Shown: positions 43,265 through 53,689 of the stretch, piece by piece | Numbering within the stretch: position 1 is the first letter of the stretch | Layout of the letters: each line of letters starts with the position of its first letter | Assembly (NCBI GenBank): GCA_030323885.1 | Contig: CM059198.1 | Span: 79,305,911 to 79,369,910 of the forward strand | Length of the DNA: 64,000 nt | Direction: 5' to 3' | From: Branchipolynoe longqiensis | Taxonomy: Eukaryota; Annelida; Polychaeta; Phyllodocida; Polynoidae | The notes under the pieces: model-generated | The model's database searches: none | The model's input: only the letters and a program-made list of their open reading frames with translations | Told to the model about the DNA's origin: nothing | Made by a program: the position numbers and the translations under genes

Positions 43265-45870
43265 TTTTTCTTTTTTGGTAAAGTATTTATTCATCTGAAT
43301 ATGACATTTGTCAGCGCCGAAGCACTGGTCTTCCGGCCATCTTACTATTGGAGTTTACATTCTAAACAATCTAAGTTTGGTCAGTGCTGTATTAGTCACA
43401 GCACCGATCCTGAGGAATTAAGGGAGTGGCTCCTGCTGTATAATGTACAGCACGAGTCACTGCGGTTCATTCAAAAATGGGGAGCAGCACCGAGTAGAAG
43501 GTGTATACTCGGGGCAACTCAAATAATCGTTGTGGGTTACATGTTTTCTCTTATAAAACAAGCAAAGTTTATAGTTAACAAGACATTTTGCGTGTCTTAT
43601 ATAATGTTTGATGTGTTTAAACAGATTGATAGTTGTCTAGGATGTTCGTTGTGTTGATGGTTTGTTCATGATGGTTAAGGGTGGTGGCAGGGGAGGGGAC
43701 CCATTGGGGTGGGTGGTAGGGGGGGGAAACCCACAGGAGAGCAAGCGAGGATACGGGGAGGGGGGGCAGGAGCTCAGGGCTTTTGCTAGTAATTACTGTA
43801 GTGGTCGTTCAAGGGCCTGAATAACCAGGTGGGCTCTATATGCATTTTTGAGGGCAAGTATTGTTTCTGTTTCTCTGACTCTGATAGGGAGGTCATTCCA
43901 CATGACACTACCTTTGTAGATAGGTGCTCCGATATATTTATTTGTTGAAGGGTGTGGTACATTGAGCAGAGTGGAGGCTCCTCTTCTTGTTATTCTATTT
44001 GTGTGGTCAATGAATTTTTCATCTTTTGCGCGTTTGTGCATTAGTGCCATCAGGTGTAGGTCCCTTCGCTCTGAGAGAGTATCCAGTTTTGCTTTCTTGT
44101 GCAGCTCAGCCACACTGAGTATCTTGCTTTGGTAAACTGTTCTTAGTGCCCGGTTCTGAATTCTTTGCAGCTTGATCTTTTGTTGTTTTGTTAAGAGTTC
44201 ATATATGATGTCATTGTAATCTATAACAGGCAATATTGTAGTCTTGTACAGGAGCAGTGCAGTGTTTTCACTTATGAATTTCCTTAATTTCCTAAAAGTT
44301 GTCAGTTTTAGTGCCAGTGTTTGATTCAGTCTTGCCAATTGTCGGTTCCCATTTAGAGTGGAGTCAAGAGTTGTGCCCAGGTATTTGTAGGAGTCCACTT
44401 CACGAAGTAAGGTTCCACCCATTTGTAGTTGGATTTGAGGGGCTCTTGTTTTTCTCATTTTCGTCCCATAGATCACATACTCTGTCTTGGCACTATTTAC
44501 TGTTAGTTTATTTTCATGGCACCATGTATTCACCTTATCTAGCACCATGTCTGTCTGGGCTGCAGCCGCCACAATATCTCTATTGTGTACTGTGAGTACT
44601 GCGTCATCAGCAAATAATGTAAATGTTGCTCTTTCAGATACTAGTGGTAGGTCATTAATAAAGATTAGGAATAGCAGGGGTCCTAGGGTGGAGCCCTGTG
44701 GCACCCCAGTCTTGACCCTACGGGTGGTGGACTCATTGTTGTTTAGTTTTGTGCACTGCATCCTGTTCTTGAGATAATTTGTGAAGAAATTATATGCTTT
44801 GTTGCCTAATCCAGCTCTTGCTACTTTCTGCATCAGGATCTCATGGTCAATTGTATCAAATGCCTTCTTGAAATCAAGGAAGACAGTGATTGTTAGTTCA
44901 CCTTTATCCATGTTGCCCAGAAGTTCATCCAGTAGAGATGCCAGGGCCCCTGTTGTGGATTTGTTTTTCCTAAATCCATTTTGCTGGTAGGTCAGGTAGT
45001 TGGATGATTCAAGGAATGCTTTAACTTGGTCATGTATAATCTGTTCAGTAATTTTTCCTGGAAGTGGCAGGATTGAAATTGGTCGCAGTTCACTGCAGTA
45101 TCTTGGATTATTGGTCTTGGGGATTGGGGTGACTGTAGCTACCTTCCATGCATCGGGGAAGATGCCTGTTTTAATTATTAAGTTGAACATATGTGTGAAT
45201 TCCCTAATTAATGAAGCTATCGCCATCTTTATCAGGGCAGTACTGATATCTTTTATACCAGACGATTTATATGATGATATTTGATTTGTTCTGTCTAGGA
45301 TTTCATCACAAGATGTTTCTTGGAGATCATAATTGTGGTTATTTAGTTTGGCTTGGTAACATTTTTGTTGGGCTGTTCCTTGGTTAAATTTACTGGCTAG
45401 CCTTTCTCCTATCTCGATGAAATAGTTATTGATTTCCTCTGTAAGTAGATTATCAGGTATCACATTGCCAGATTCTTCATTGGAAAGGCTACTAATTTTG
45501 GTCTGGTTTTCTGGTTCAATCTGTTTGAGTACATGCCAGCATTTGTTGGCATTGTTTCGATGTTTGTATAGTTGGTCTTGGAGGAATCTTGCTTTGGCTT
45601 TTCTGACTTCATTTCTTGTTTTCCTGGTCATACATTTGGCTATGAACTCATCACCAGGGTCTTTTGATATTTCAAATTTGTGTCTGAAGTAGTCTCTGTC
45701 TTGTTGTAGTTCTGTTAGTTCATCATTAAGGTACCCAGCTGTGTTAGTTCTAATAGTGAGCTCTATGAGGGGACAGTGCATGTCAGCTGCTTTTGTTATT
45801 GTTGTGTTAAGCATTTCCCAGCATTTGTTTGGGTCTTGTTCCACTAAGAGCTCTCTTTGGTTGAATTCCT
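43265..45870 (-). mobile_element. 5'-truncated CR1/L2-like LINE inside the DIRS element
   Basis: Carries a long RT ORF and a ~530-bp 3' UTR (43265-43792) with a G-rich stretch, ending in an A-rich tail (plus strand TTTTTTTTTCTTTTTT at 43260-43276). The 3' end CATCTGAATATGACATTTGT resembles the scrap at 18895. The endonuclease part is absent by 5' truncation. Near the 5' end GAATTCCTGCAGT and TAATTCCTGCAGT are repeated (45865-45900). Confidence 0.8.
43793..45844 (-). CDS. LINE reverse transcriptase (uninterrupted, N-truncated)
   Basis: 683 aa with no stop or frameshift. The N-terminal ~170 residues are the linker after the missing endonuclease. RT motifs: SGIKDISTALIK, WKVATVTPIPK, LRPISILPLPGK, QQNGFRKNKSTTGAL, VFLDFKKAFDTIDH, VPQGSTLGPLLF, TLFADDAVL (catalytic DD near residue 413) and YKYLGTTLDS. 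The C-terminal part has LQRIQNRALRTVY and WNDLPIRVRETE, shared with the NADAR LINE ORF2 in general pattern. RT would copy LINE RNA at the nicked target. The upstream start is uncertain because the 5' end is truncated. Its integrity suggests the youngest insertion in the nest. Confidence 0.9.
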   Translation of the reverse strand: MEQDPNKCWEMLNTTITKAADMHCPLIELTIRTNTAGYLNDELTELQQDRDYFRHKFEISKDPGDEFIAKCMTRKTRNEVRKAKARFLQDQLYKHRNNANKCWHVLKQIEPENQTKISSLSNEESGNVIPDNLLTEEINNYFIEIGERLASKFNQGTAQQKCYQAKLNNHNYDLQETSCDEILDRTNQISSYKSSGIKDISTALIKMAIASLIREFTHMFNLIIKTGIFPDAWKVATVTPIPKTNNPRYCSELRPISILPLPGKITEQIIHDQVKAFLESSNYLTYQQNGFRKNKSTTGALASLLDELLGNMDKGELTITVFLDFKKAFDTIDHEILMQKVARAGLGNKAYNFFTNYLKNRMQCTKLNNNESTTRRVKTGVPQGSTLGPLLFLIFINDLPLVSERATFTLFADDAVLTVHNRDIVAAAAQTDMVLDKVNTWCHENKLTVNSAKTEYVIYGTKMRKTRAPQIQLQMGGTLLREVDSYKYLGTTLDSTLNGNRQLARLNQTLALKLTTFRKLRKFISENTALLLYKTTILPVIDYNDIIYELLTKQQKIKLQRIQNRALRTVYQSKILSVAELHKKAKLDTLSERRDLHLMALMHKRAKDEKFIDHTNRITRRGASTLLNVPHPSTNKYIGAPIYKGSVMWNDLPIRVRETETILALKNAYRAHLVIQALERPLQ

Positions 45871-46053
45871 GCAGTGAGTTTTATGTAATTCCTGCAGTTA
45901 ATTTATGTAATTCAGATTACTTATATGCAGAGCGATAGTTTGATATTTAGGTTTACTTTACTCAACAATGGCATGGCTATTCAGTATTATATATGCAACT
46001 GAGAAATGTTCTTGGGTCGATGACAGCAGACATCCGCTATGGGTAGATAACGG

Positions 46054-47193
46054 TCATACAAGGAAGCACATCAGGGACATCTCACTCACTACAATTCTGA
46101 CTACCAGACATGACTCTTTTTTGGATTTGGACCATCTACTCTCAGCCAATTGGGACAGGAGGGTAGATGGTCCTTTGCTCACGAGTTGTTTATTCACATA
46201 ATTAAATATGCTATTAGATTTCCACTGTCCTAGTTTAGAGACACTCCTATTCAAGCATATTCTTGGGCAGCTCCACGCCTTAGACTGTGTGTCGTTGCCA
46301 TTGGCCACCAGGGAAGCTTGGCACCCTTCAGTATTAGACGGATGCATCTCACAAATTTTTGGCTTGTCAAAGGGTCCCCGTTCGCCAGGGCAAATGCTCG
46401 GGCGCCCCTTTTTGGACCTGTTAGGTGACAGTAGTCAGTCCACGCTTGAACAGGACAGAAGACTGAGTGCGGTATTCTTGGCAGTCTGACGTGGTAGCTG
46501 TCTTTCCGCTCGCACACCGTCTTAGTGCTGCGGATATGCACCGTGATGTATGACTTGTGTGCCTCGATGTCCTCAAACATCAGCGTATGACCGCCATCAC
46601 CCAGCAGCTCGGAGTAAAACAAGTTAGATTGTCTTAATAGGCAGGCATAACCAATTAACAGTGCAGCAATGAATACAAGTCTATATTTTCCCATTTGTCT
46701 ACATTTTAATATTATCAATTTCACATGTAATATTTTTAACGGGTACGCTCTGTTTACTGTACTACACTTAAGTTTACAAACCCCCTTTTCTTAGCACTGA
46801 CACTGCATAGCAATCAAATACATCCCAGCTACCCTGTGCCAACTTCACCCAAGATTTTGCCCCACACAGGTAATTTTTAATGGCCCCATCTGTCTTCAGT
46901 TTATCATTTAGATATAAAATGTATAGCATTACCGTTTTTAATTTAGGGTTTTTCAGGTCTACCTTACTATTTTTGCAAAATGCTAAGTATTCCTCAAAAT
47001 GCACCCTCTTATTCCTCCACGTTCCTTCCGATAATCCTGCCTTGAAAAATATGCTCAGTTTAATAACTACAGCATACCCATTACCTGCGAGAGAATAAGG
47101 CCAAGAAAATAAATTAGAGCGAGCTAAATCACAGGTACATATCAAACACCATGTTGTCGTGACAAGCAGTGACCCTAGCCAAGTTACTCTCAC
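46054..47193 (-). pseudogene. DIRS tyrosine recombinase, frameshifted
   Basis: N-terminal SAM-like part at 47193-46774 (GLSEGTWRNKRVHFEEYLAF, KTVMLYILYLND, KNYLCGAKSWVKLA), overlapping the RT-RNase H frame by ~65 bp. A frameshift near a G5 run (~46783) leads to the catalytic part at 46724-46251: IAALLIGYACLLRQSNLF with the first arginine, VHIRSTKTVCERKD and TTHSLRRGAAQEYA (HxxR). Another one-base shift at ~46260 continues to GQWKSNSIFNYV, where the nucleophile tyrosine is expected. It would join circular DIRS DNA into the genome. The core residues persist although the frame is broken in at least two places. Confidence 0.85.
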
Positions 47194-48721
47194 GACATAG
47201 ATTTAGGGCCACACATTTGGCAGCATCATCGAAAAACAACCTACTCAGTACAACCGCCAATACAAGGGACGCCCCTGCCTTGTGTACAATTTGGACTTCA
47301 CAAGATCGAAGCGCCGCAAACTTCCAAATCTGCCGTGCACAAGAACACAAGACAGGGTCTTTCCCTGCACCGGATGACAACACTTTTTGTGAAGCTTCAT
47401 TATCAGTGTTAATGATAATAACGAATTGCTCAGGGTTGGGAGGGTATAATACGTTAAGGGCGACTACCAAATTAATTGCTTCTAATTGGGCAATGTGTAA
47501 TTTATTATTGCGTAACAAATCTGCCGAATATAATTCAGAAAAATAATGTGTGCTACTGTGGCCACCCCCGGCGAGCAACGAAGAGTCGCATTCAATGACC
47601 CAAGTCTTCTTTGGGAAAGGCCTGAGCAATAGCAGTCCATTACTGTGTTCCGCGAAGCGCATGAACCAACTAACATCCCGTACTAGCTCTTGAGTAACCA
47701 CTGCCTTCCCCAGAAACGGCATGCCCCTCAACAATTCCAGAATTCTATTCATAAAACGTCTCGAATGCACAACACATTTCGACACAAATTGCAGCCTGCC
47801 CACTAAGCGCTGAACATTTTTCCGACTAACATTAACCCCTAATTTCCACTTATTACATTCCACCAGCACCTCTAGAAGTTTAGGTTTTGGTATCCTGAGT
47901 TCCATAAGACCAGAATCCAACTCAAAACCCAGCCACTGCATTAAAACAGCAGGCGGTGTACATTTTTTAACTGACAAATCCAGCCCAAGAAGTGAAGTCA
48001 GCTCTATTATTCTATTATAACCCTCTAAGGCCCTCTCGAAAGTATGTTCGACCCCAACAAAATCATCTAGGTAACACGCCACGAAAAAACCCTTTTGTCT
48101 CATTAGGTATACCACTGCCGACGTTGTCCTGGCACATGCCATACAGGAAGACCGGCATCCGAATGGTGGCGCTATATCAAAATAATATTTATTCCTAACC
48201 TTAATACCAAAAAGTGGAACGCTTAAAGGACAAGTCCTCAACTGTCTATATGCTCTAGCGAGGTCAATAGACCACATAAAACAATTTTGACCTAATCTAG
48301 TTACCTCTCTCCCTAATGTCATTATGGTTGGCAGGTTAAAAGACAGTTTACTCCCTTGATAAAAACCTTTTGTTATGCCCACATTTACCCGTTTACCCTT
48401 AGGAAAACTAAGATCCACGATAATACGCCGCTCCTTAGTGTTTTTCTTTGGTCGGATCATTATGGGACTGATTTGAGCCCATGGAAAGAAGACAGGGGCA
48501 TCGAAAGGACCCAAGAGCGAACCGTGAGCGGTTTCAGTAGCAATGTACCAGAATAACTCCTCATCACGGCAACAGTGTTTGACTTCCGTAGGAACCGGTG
48601 CTAGCCGGCCAGTAAAATTGGCCGGCCACCCAAACTCCAAGTAGTCAACAACCTCATAGTCAACATAACCCCATAACAGTTTTCTCCATGCCAGTATATT
48701 TAACCCAGACGGTACCGGCAG
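47129..48721 (-). CDS. DIRS reverse transcriptase and RNase H
   Basis: Open from just after a TGA at 48722-48724; the same frame upstream of that stop still reads like RT N-terminus (YKILYDKVRLTALPNY), so the TGA may be a disabling mutation. After it: LPVPSGLNILAWRKLLWG, DYLEFGWPANF, FFPWAQISPIMIRPKK, RRIIVDLSFPKG, MWSIDLARAYRQLR, FGCRSSCMACARTT, VACYLDDFVGVE (catalytic DD) and LMQWLGFELDS. RNase H follows: WVIECDSSLLAGGGHSS, HIAQLEAINLVVAL, INTDNEASQKVL, VHKAGASLVLAVVLSRLF. This is a DIRS-clade polymerase, the same type as the GC-rich copy at 62430-63871. I see no methyltransferase domain at the C-terminus. Confidence 0.9.
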   Translation of the reverse strand: MPVPSGLNILAWRKLLWGYVDYEVVDYLEFGWPANFTGRLAPVPTEVKHCCRDEELFWYIATETAHGSLLGPFDAPVFFPWAQISPIMIRPKKNTKERRIIVDLSFPKGKRVNVGITKGFYQGSKLSFNLPTIMTLGREVTRLGQNCFMWSIDLARAYRQLRTCPLSVPLFGIKVRNKYYFDIAPPFGCRSSCMACARTTSAVVYLMRQKGFFVACYLDDFVGVEHTFERALEGYNRIIELTSLLGLDLSVKKCTPPAVLMQWLGFELDSGLMELRIPKPKLLEVLVECNKWKLGVNVSRKNVQRLVGRLQFVSKCVVHSRRFMNRILELLRGMPFLGKAVVTQELVRDVSWFMRFAEHSNGLLLLRPFPKKTWVIECDSSLLAGGGHSSTHYFSELYSADLLRNNKLHIAQLEAINLVVALNVLYPPNPEQFVIIINTDNEASQKVLSSGAGKDPVLCSCARQIWKFAALRSCEVQIVHKAGASLVLAVVLSRLFFDDAAKCVALNLCRESNLARVTACHDNMVFDMYL

Positions 48722-48817
48722 TCAGGCCCCACAGTAGTTAGGGAGGGCAGTCAAGCGAACTTTATCATATAGAATTTTGTATGAACAATCAAAGTTGGGA
48801 GACAACTTCCATATAGG

Positions 48818-49987
48818 CTAAAAACTGTTTAAATGCGATTTGTAAGCCATTGGCGACGGCTCGGAGAATTGAGCTGGGGACACGTCATCGGTTAAATCAA
48901 AAGGTACCCCCCAATTCATGTCGGTCATCAAATCAATGCACTCGTTCGGGTGCAAACCCACGACTACCTGTCCCTTATCTGCGGTGGGCCCAGCGACACA
49001 AGTGTCAACCAAACAATCAACATTATTAACTTTAGGCGGCTCAGGCGCCGCGACTGGAACAACATCACAAGAGTCAGTATGAACACATGAACACAATTCA
49101 ACCGAAATATTTGAGGGAACTAACAATTCTTCCTTCCGAGAAGATAACCCAACAGAACCTGGAATATCGTCAACTGTCAACGAAACAACACGGCAATCAT
49201 GTGCCATCAGTGAGTGCTTTGCAGCACCACTGAAGGTGCGGCCAGTAGCAGGACTATGCACGGGAGTGATGGCCGGACCACCCAGATGGGGTAATACAGA
49301 GGCGACAGGTAACCTCAAGCGCATACCAGAAGTATTATTGAAATGAGGTGGGTTAACAGCACCATGAATAGTCTGACAGTCTGCGACAGGTGAGGCGACA
49401 GCTGATATTGTCGCACCCGAGTCCGGCACAGCAACCAGGCGAGGCGAATGTGTATTGGGAAGGCTAGCTAACGGCGACCCGGCCATTAAGTCTAACCCAG
49501 CTTGAGGGTTCTGACCCACAGTATTATTCAAATATGCAACTTCTTGCCCAGCCGACATTACTACTCTATTAACATTGATATTCAGGCAACGTAAGTCAGT
49601 ATTGAACCAATTGTACCTACTACGATTGTGAGACACAGAAACAAGCGGCACCCCTTTACTACTCGTAGAGCTAACACAAGGTACATCATAGCAATCATTA
49701 GATAAATTCATACATTCGACAATACGCGCACGTTTAACAGGAATATCAATGGAACCTAGTAATGGGTTAGTAACAGGACACTGCACATTGGAACACAACT
49801 GTGAATCAACCATAATTGAACACCTCTTGCTGACCTGGCATGACTCCTTAGCGACCGGCTGTGACGACATGACCCTTGTTGCAGAACAGTCGTGGGTCGA
49901 ACCCGGAATCATCATCTCGATATCCACGTCCTCGAATCGTCTCCCAGCTGGCGAACCCTGTCTCCCATTCAGCGTCGTCCCCAGCAT
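48818..49987 (-). CDS. DIRS second ORF, unknown function
   Basis: About 390 aa starting from ATG at 49987 (MLGTTLNGRQG). The frame is open two codons into the end of the gag ORF, in the -1 register relative to it, so it could be reached by frameshifting at the T6 run there (GTTTTTTGA), or by reinitiation. No recognised domain. Rich in Ser, Val, Pro and Cys. It contains VAVPDSGATISAV, superficially like the DSGA core of retropepsins, but without a convincing second half. DIRS elements usually lack a protease. Ends at 48818, just upstream of RT. Confidence 0.55.
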   Translation of the reverse strand: MLGTTLNGRQGSPAGRRFEDVDIEMMIPGSTHDCSATRVMSSQPVAKESCQVSKRCSIMVDSQLCSNVQCPVTNPLLGSIDIPVKRARIVECMNLSNDCYDVPCVSSTSSKGVPLVSVSHNRSRYNWFNTDLRCLNINVNRVVMSAGQEVAYLNNTVGQNPQAGLDLMAGSPLASLPNTHSPRLVAVPDSGATISAVASPVADCQTIHGAVNPPHFNNTSGMRLRLPVASVLPHLGGPAITPVHSPATGRTFSGAAKHSLMAHDCRVVSLTVDDIPGSVGLSSRKEELLVPSNISVELCSCVHTDSCDVVPVAAPEPPKVNNVDCLVDTCVAGPTADKGQVVVGLHPNECIDLMTDMNWGVPFDLTDDVSPAQFSEPSPMAYKSHLNSF

Positions 49988-49995
49988 CTCGGTAT

Positions 49996-51225
49996 TCAAA
50001 AAACCTTGTTAACAGATGCAGTGGAATTTTCAACAGACTTGTCGTCCCGTCCCCTTGACTTGCTCTTGCAATCCAGCTCATGATGGTAGTGCTTACGTTT
50101 CAAGTTAAATGCACACCACGAACAGATATGCACAAAGCGATCTCTACCCATACCATGACTGTTCGCAAACCCGCACTCCTTCCCACGGTTCCAAATGGTA
50201 CATGTACGCCCGTCAATGTCCTTATTGTAGTCCGTGCCAGAGCCCTCCCTGCCATGCTTAGACACAGACTTCAACAGCCGTCTACCAAGGCCACTCTCGT
50301 CCCGCCGAATATCCTGAATCAGAGCCGTGTCATCCCACTCGTTGGGAAGCCGCTTATCGGCTATCATGTTGAAAACTCTTTCAGAAAATGCAAGACACGT
50401 GTCCCAAGTGTAGTTCTGGGCTATCTCTAACAGTAAATCCACATGATCCTCAACCTTTTGTACGCAGCAACCAGGAATGTCCCCACGCCGGATCATGCGC
50501 CTAATTGCAGCTAGGTACTCATACAATGTAGACTGTCCTTGTGACACTTTATTTTTTCTTTCCCCTCTTATCACGTATTTATGTGGTAATAGCTTACCCT
50601 TCCCAGATGCCTTTCTCGCCTTTGCGCCAGCCACCCTCATTAAATCACGCATCAGTTCGTCATCCGAGTCAGATGCGTCGCCATCACTACGTTCGAAACC
50701 CAACCGTGCACCCCCTTTGTCTACTGCGGCGATCAAAGCGCTAACTGTATTAGCCAAATCAGGATTACTACGGCGGGAAGCATTATCTACTCTTGCAGGA
50801 TTACTGTCACAACCTACACACGGTCTCGTCGACGTAGCAGATCTACGCCTCACGCGCTCACCCGATGGGCCAGCAACTGGCTGTGACGTCACTGGTACGT
50901 CACACAAATCAGGCAGAGACAATGGCGACTCAGAGACTGGAGATTCAAGACTGGCAATTCTGGACAATAACAGTGCGGTAACAGTTGACAATTTAGCATC
51001 CAAGAGGCGAGATAGATCCTCCAGCGACACCCCTTGGCAACCATCACTCACCGCCGATGGCGACCACCGTGATGTAATGATACGTTGTGTCGCCGCCGCC
51101 GGCGATGTCGTCCGTCCAACAGCATCCTCGGTCGGTGACGATGAACAACGTCGACTTGCAGAAGCTAGCAGCTCGCGGGAGAACTTCCCACTTCCTCTAG
51201 CACGGGACTTCATTACTTTCGGCAT
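49996..51225 (-). CDS. DIRS gag-like ORF1
   Basis: 409 aa from ATG 51225 (MPKVMKSRARGSGKFSREL). The N-terminal half is Ser/Arg/Pro-rich and probably disordered. The middle part is helical (SDSDDELMRDLMRVAG, STLYEYLAAIRRMIRRGD, VEDHVDLLLEIAQNY, FSERVFNMIADKRLP), as in DIRS Gag proteins. The C-terminus has a Cys/His cluster (RTCTIWNRGKECGF, HICSWCAFNLKRKHYHHELD) that should bind zinc and nucleic acid. Expected to package element RNA. Uninterrupted. It overlaps the next ORF's open frame by a few bases. Confidence 0.75.
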   Translation of the reverse strand: MPKVMKSRARGSGKFSRELLASASRRCSSSPTEDAVGRTTSPAAATQRIITSRWSPSAVSDGCQGVSLEDLSRLLDAKLSTVTALLLSRIASLESPVSESPLSLPDLCDVPVTSQPVAGPSGERVRRRSATSTRPCVGCDSNPARVDNASRRSNPDLANTVSALIAAVDKGGARLGFERSDGDASDSDDELMRDLMRVAGAKARKASGKGKLLPHKYVIRGERKNKVSQGQSTLYEYLAAIRRMIRRGDIPGCCVQKVEDHVDLLLEIAQNYTWDTCLAFSERVFNMIADKRLPNEWDDTALIQDIRRDESGLGRRLLKSVSKHGREGSGTDYNKDIDGRTCTIWNRGKECGFANSHGMGRDRFVHICSWCAFNLKRKHYHHELDCKSKSRGRDDKSVENSTASVNKVF

Positions 51226-51457
51226 CGTAAGTTCACTTTCAGCATACAATCACGGACACTTTGAAATTCCTTGCAGTTGAGACATCCAAGTCGTTACTGC
51301 TCGGTGATACGGTGAAGAATGATTCAAAGGGTCTTGTGCAACCGGAAATCAACTCTCCCGGGTTACCAAATTCGAGATCATGTTTTGTAGCTAGGATGCA
51401 TTACTATGGGCCCGTGGTCAGGGTTTTAATTATGCATGTTACTGGCAACATGTACAA

Positions 51458-51636
51458 TTCCACTTGCCACTTGGGAAGGAGGTCCTGTAGGGACTGTTGT
51501 ACATCATTTAGATATATTGTTTGCATACCAATATATGCATAATAAATAATTCACTGTGATTATGCATCTGCCAGTCTGAAGCATAATCACTACAAAGATG
51601 CCTTGTCTTCTGGTACAACATTAAGAAAAACCTACC
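51458..51636. repeat. element X arm between DIRS and TTAA insertions
   Basis: TTCCACTTGCCACTTGGGAA through GACTGTTGTACATCATTTAG to ACATTAAGAAAAACCTACC. Same order as 8360-8535 in copy A. Confidence 0.85.
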
Positions 51637-52023
51637 TTAAAGGGACCAGCTATAGCTCGCTGGGACACTGCGCGTACTCCGACAAATGCTCTCCAAGCAC
51701 AACTTTGTTTAGTTTTTATGTTTAAATGAACCAAGTATGTGTGGGGAGAGTAGGGGACCCACTTCACCACCAGAAGTGGGTCAGTTCTGAGGCTGGGAAT
51801 AGCTGGCAGCTGTTGTTTTAAAAATGGCTGGGTGAGTGGAGATAAGGGAGAGTAAAACTGGGGTATTTTCAATCTTCTTTAGAGTAGTTCAATCAGGAAA
51901 TATATTTGTGTAATGTAAAATATATGTTAGTACAATTACATTGCATAATTCAATGAGAAACAGATATAGATGAAAAAATTTTTTTGTTGATGAATGTAAA
52001 AAAGGTTCTGCTGTGGATGGGGT

Positions 52024-52102
52024 TTGAACCCACATCACCAAACAACTTCAGATTACAAGTCCAACACTCTAACCACTAGGCCACAGAGACCACACATAAT
52101 TA
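52024..52102 (-). repeat. tRNA-like segment in the left palindrome arm
   Basis: Minus strand: GTCTCTGTGGCCTAGTGGTT (A box), an anticodon-like loop CTTGTAA, and GGGTTCAAACCCCATCCACA (B box). The mate lies at 53690-53775 on the plus strand. Stems do not close as a full tRNA, so it is SINE-like. Confidence 0.65.
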
Positions 52103-52146
52103 GTAGTCTCACTTCAGGCTATTTGTGTATAGGACGTCACATATAA

Positions 52147-52311
52147 AAGGTATGTATGTATGTATGTATGTATGTATGTATGTATGTATGTATGTATGTA
52201 TGTATGTATGTATGTATGTATGTATGTATGTATGTATGTATGTATGTATGTATGTATGTATGTATGTATGTATGTATGTATTAAGTATGTATGTATGATG
52301 TTGTATGTATG

Positions 52312-52352
<41 letters not shown>

Positions 52353-52628
52353 GTTGTTGTGTGTGTGTGTGTTGTGTGTGTGTGTGTATGTATGGTATGT
52401 ATGTATGTATGGTATGTATGTATGTATGTATGTATGTAAGTATGTATGTATGTATGTATGTATGTATGTATGTATGCATTGCATGCATGATGCATGTATG
52501 CATGATGCATGCATGTATGTATGTATGTATGTATGTACTACGTACGTACGTACGTATGTACGTACGTACGTAGTACGTATGTATGTACATGCATGCTGCT
52601 GCATGTATGTACGTACGTACGTACGTAC

Positions 52629-52667
<39 letters not shown>

Positions 52668-52692
52668 TGTATGCGTGTGTGTGTGTGTGTGA

Positions 52693-52724
<32 letters not shown>

Positions 52725-53020
52725 ATGTATGTATGTATGTATCTACGTACGTACGTACGTAAGTACGTATGTATGTATGTATGTATTATGTATGTATGTA
52801 TGCATGTATGTGTGTATGTGTGTGTATGTATGTGTGTATGTATGTATGTATGTATGTATGTATGTGTGTACGTATGTATGTATGTATGTATGTATATATG
52901 TATGTACTTATGTATGTATGTACGTATATATGTATGTATGTACATATGTATGTATGTATGTAAGTACGTATGTAAGTATGTATGTACGTCGTATGTACAT
53001 GCATACGTACGTACGTATGT
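52147..53020. repeat. GTAT / GTAC / GTGC microsatellites
   Basis: TATG repeats, then TG, TACG, TGCG and TATG again, about 870 bp. Many overlapping Tyr/Val/Cys and Thr/His/Ile frames on both strands are artefacts. Confidence 0.98.
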
Positions 53021-53024
53021 TTTT

Positions 53025-53612
53025 TTGTTGTTGTTTTACATCCTAGCAATATCTAAGGTCATATCAGGACGGGTACCAACTTGTGACAGTGCGCGCGCAT
53101 GGCAACTCTATAGTGCTGCCCCACTGGAATACCATGCCACCAGTACCATGACCTGATATCCCACTCAGTCACATTATCATGACACTGAGCCAACCAGTCC
53201 TTGTCCTATCCTAATAATGGCGAGCGCCAGACTAGGAAGCAACAAGTATCAATTTTAATGTCATTGGTTTGACTCGACCAGGATTCGAGTTAGAGCGTCC
53301 GTCTCCCGTGTTGGTAGATCGTGGGGTTGTGAGTTTGAATCCTGGTTGAGTCAAACCAATGATTTTAAATTGATACTTGTTGCTTCCTAGTCTGGCGCTT
53401 GGCATTATTACTAATATTAGGATAGGACAAGGACTGGTTGGCTCAGTGTCAGGATAATGTGACTGAGTGGGATATCAGGTCATGGTGCTGGTGGCCTGGT
53501 TTTCCAGTGGGGCAGCACGATAAAGTTGCCATGAGTGCGCACTGTCACAAGTCAGTAGCGGTCCTGATATGACCTTAGATGTTGCTAGCACGTAAAACAA
53601 CAACAAACAAAA
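53025..53612. repeat. inverted pair of SINE-A copies
   Basis: 53025-53290 is a minus-strand SINE-A (TACATCCTAGCAATATCTAA first); 53291-53612 is a plus-strand SINE-A with head (GAGTTAGAGCGTCCGTCTCC) and tail (GATGTTGCTAGCACGTAAAA). They meet at their heads, forming a ~590-bp inverted repeat at the centre of the TTAA element. Confidence 0.85.
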
Positions 53613-53689
53613 CAAACACATACACACACACGTTTTATATGTGATGTCCTATACACAAATATCCTGAACTGAGATTAGTAATTATGTGT

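Larger units (their letters stand above)
43068..51457 (-). mobile_element. DIRS-type retrotransposon (minus), interrupted by a LINE
   Basis: Fills a break in element X (…CTCGTATA | …TTCCACTTGCC). Order on the minus strand: gag-like ORF (51225-49996), a second ORF of unknown function, RT-RNase H, tyrosine recombinase. ATAATTAAAA at 43065-43074 and TTTTAATTAT at 51425-51434 form short inverted repeats near the two ends. No clear target duplication, as expected for recombinase-mediated integration. A LINE (43265-45870) is inserted in its 3' part. Confidence 0.75.

Noticed and set aside
49440..49480. Retropepsin-like DSGAT motif in the DIRS second ORF
   Set aside because: There is no matching second motif or protease-sized domain, and DIRS elements are not known to encode a protease. 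Kept only as a remark.
52024..52102. A genuine tRNA-Thr-like gene
   Set aside because: A and B boxes and an anticodon-like loop are present, but acceptor and other stems do not close properly, and it is part of a repeated palindromic arm.
52160..53046. Tyr/Val/Cys and Thr/His/Ile open frames
   Set aside because: Products of the TATG and TG microsatellites.
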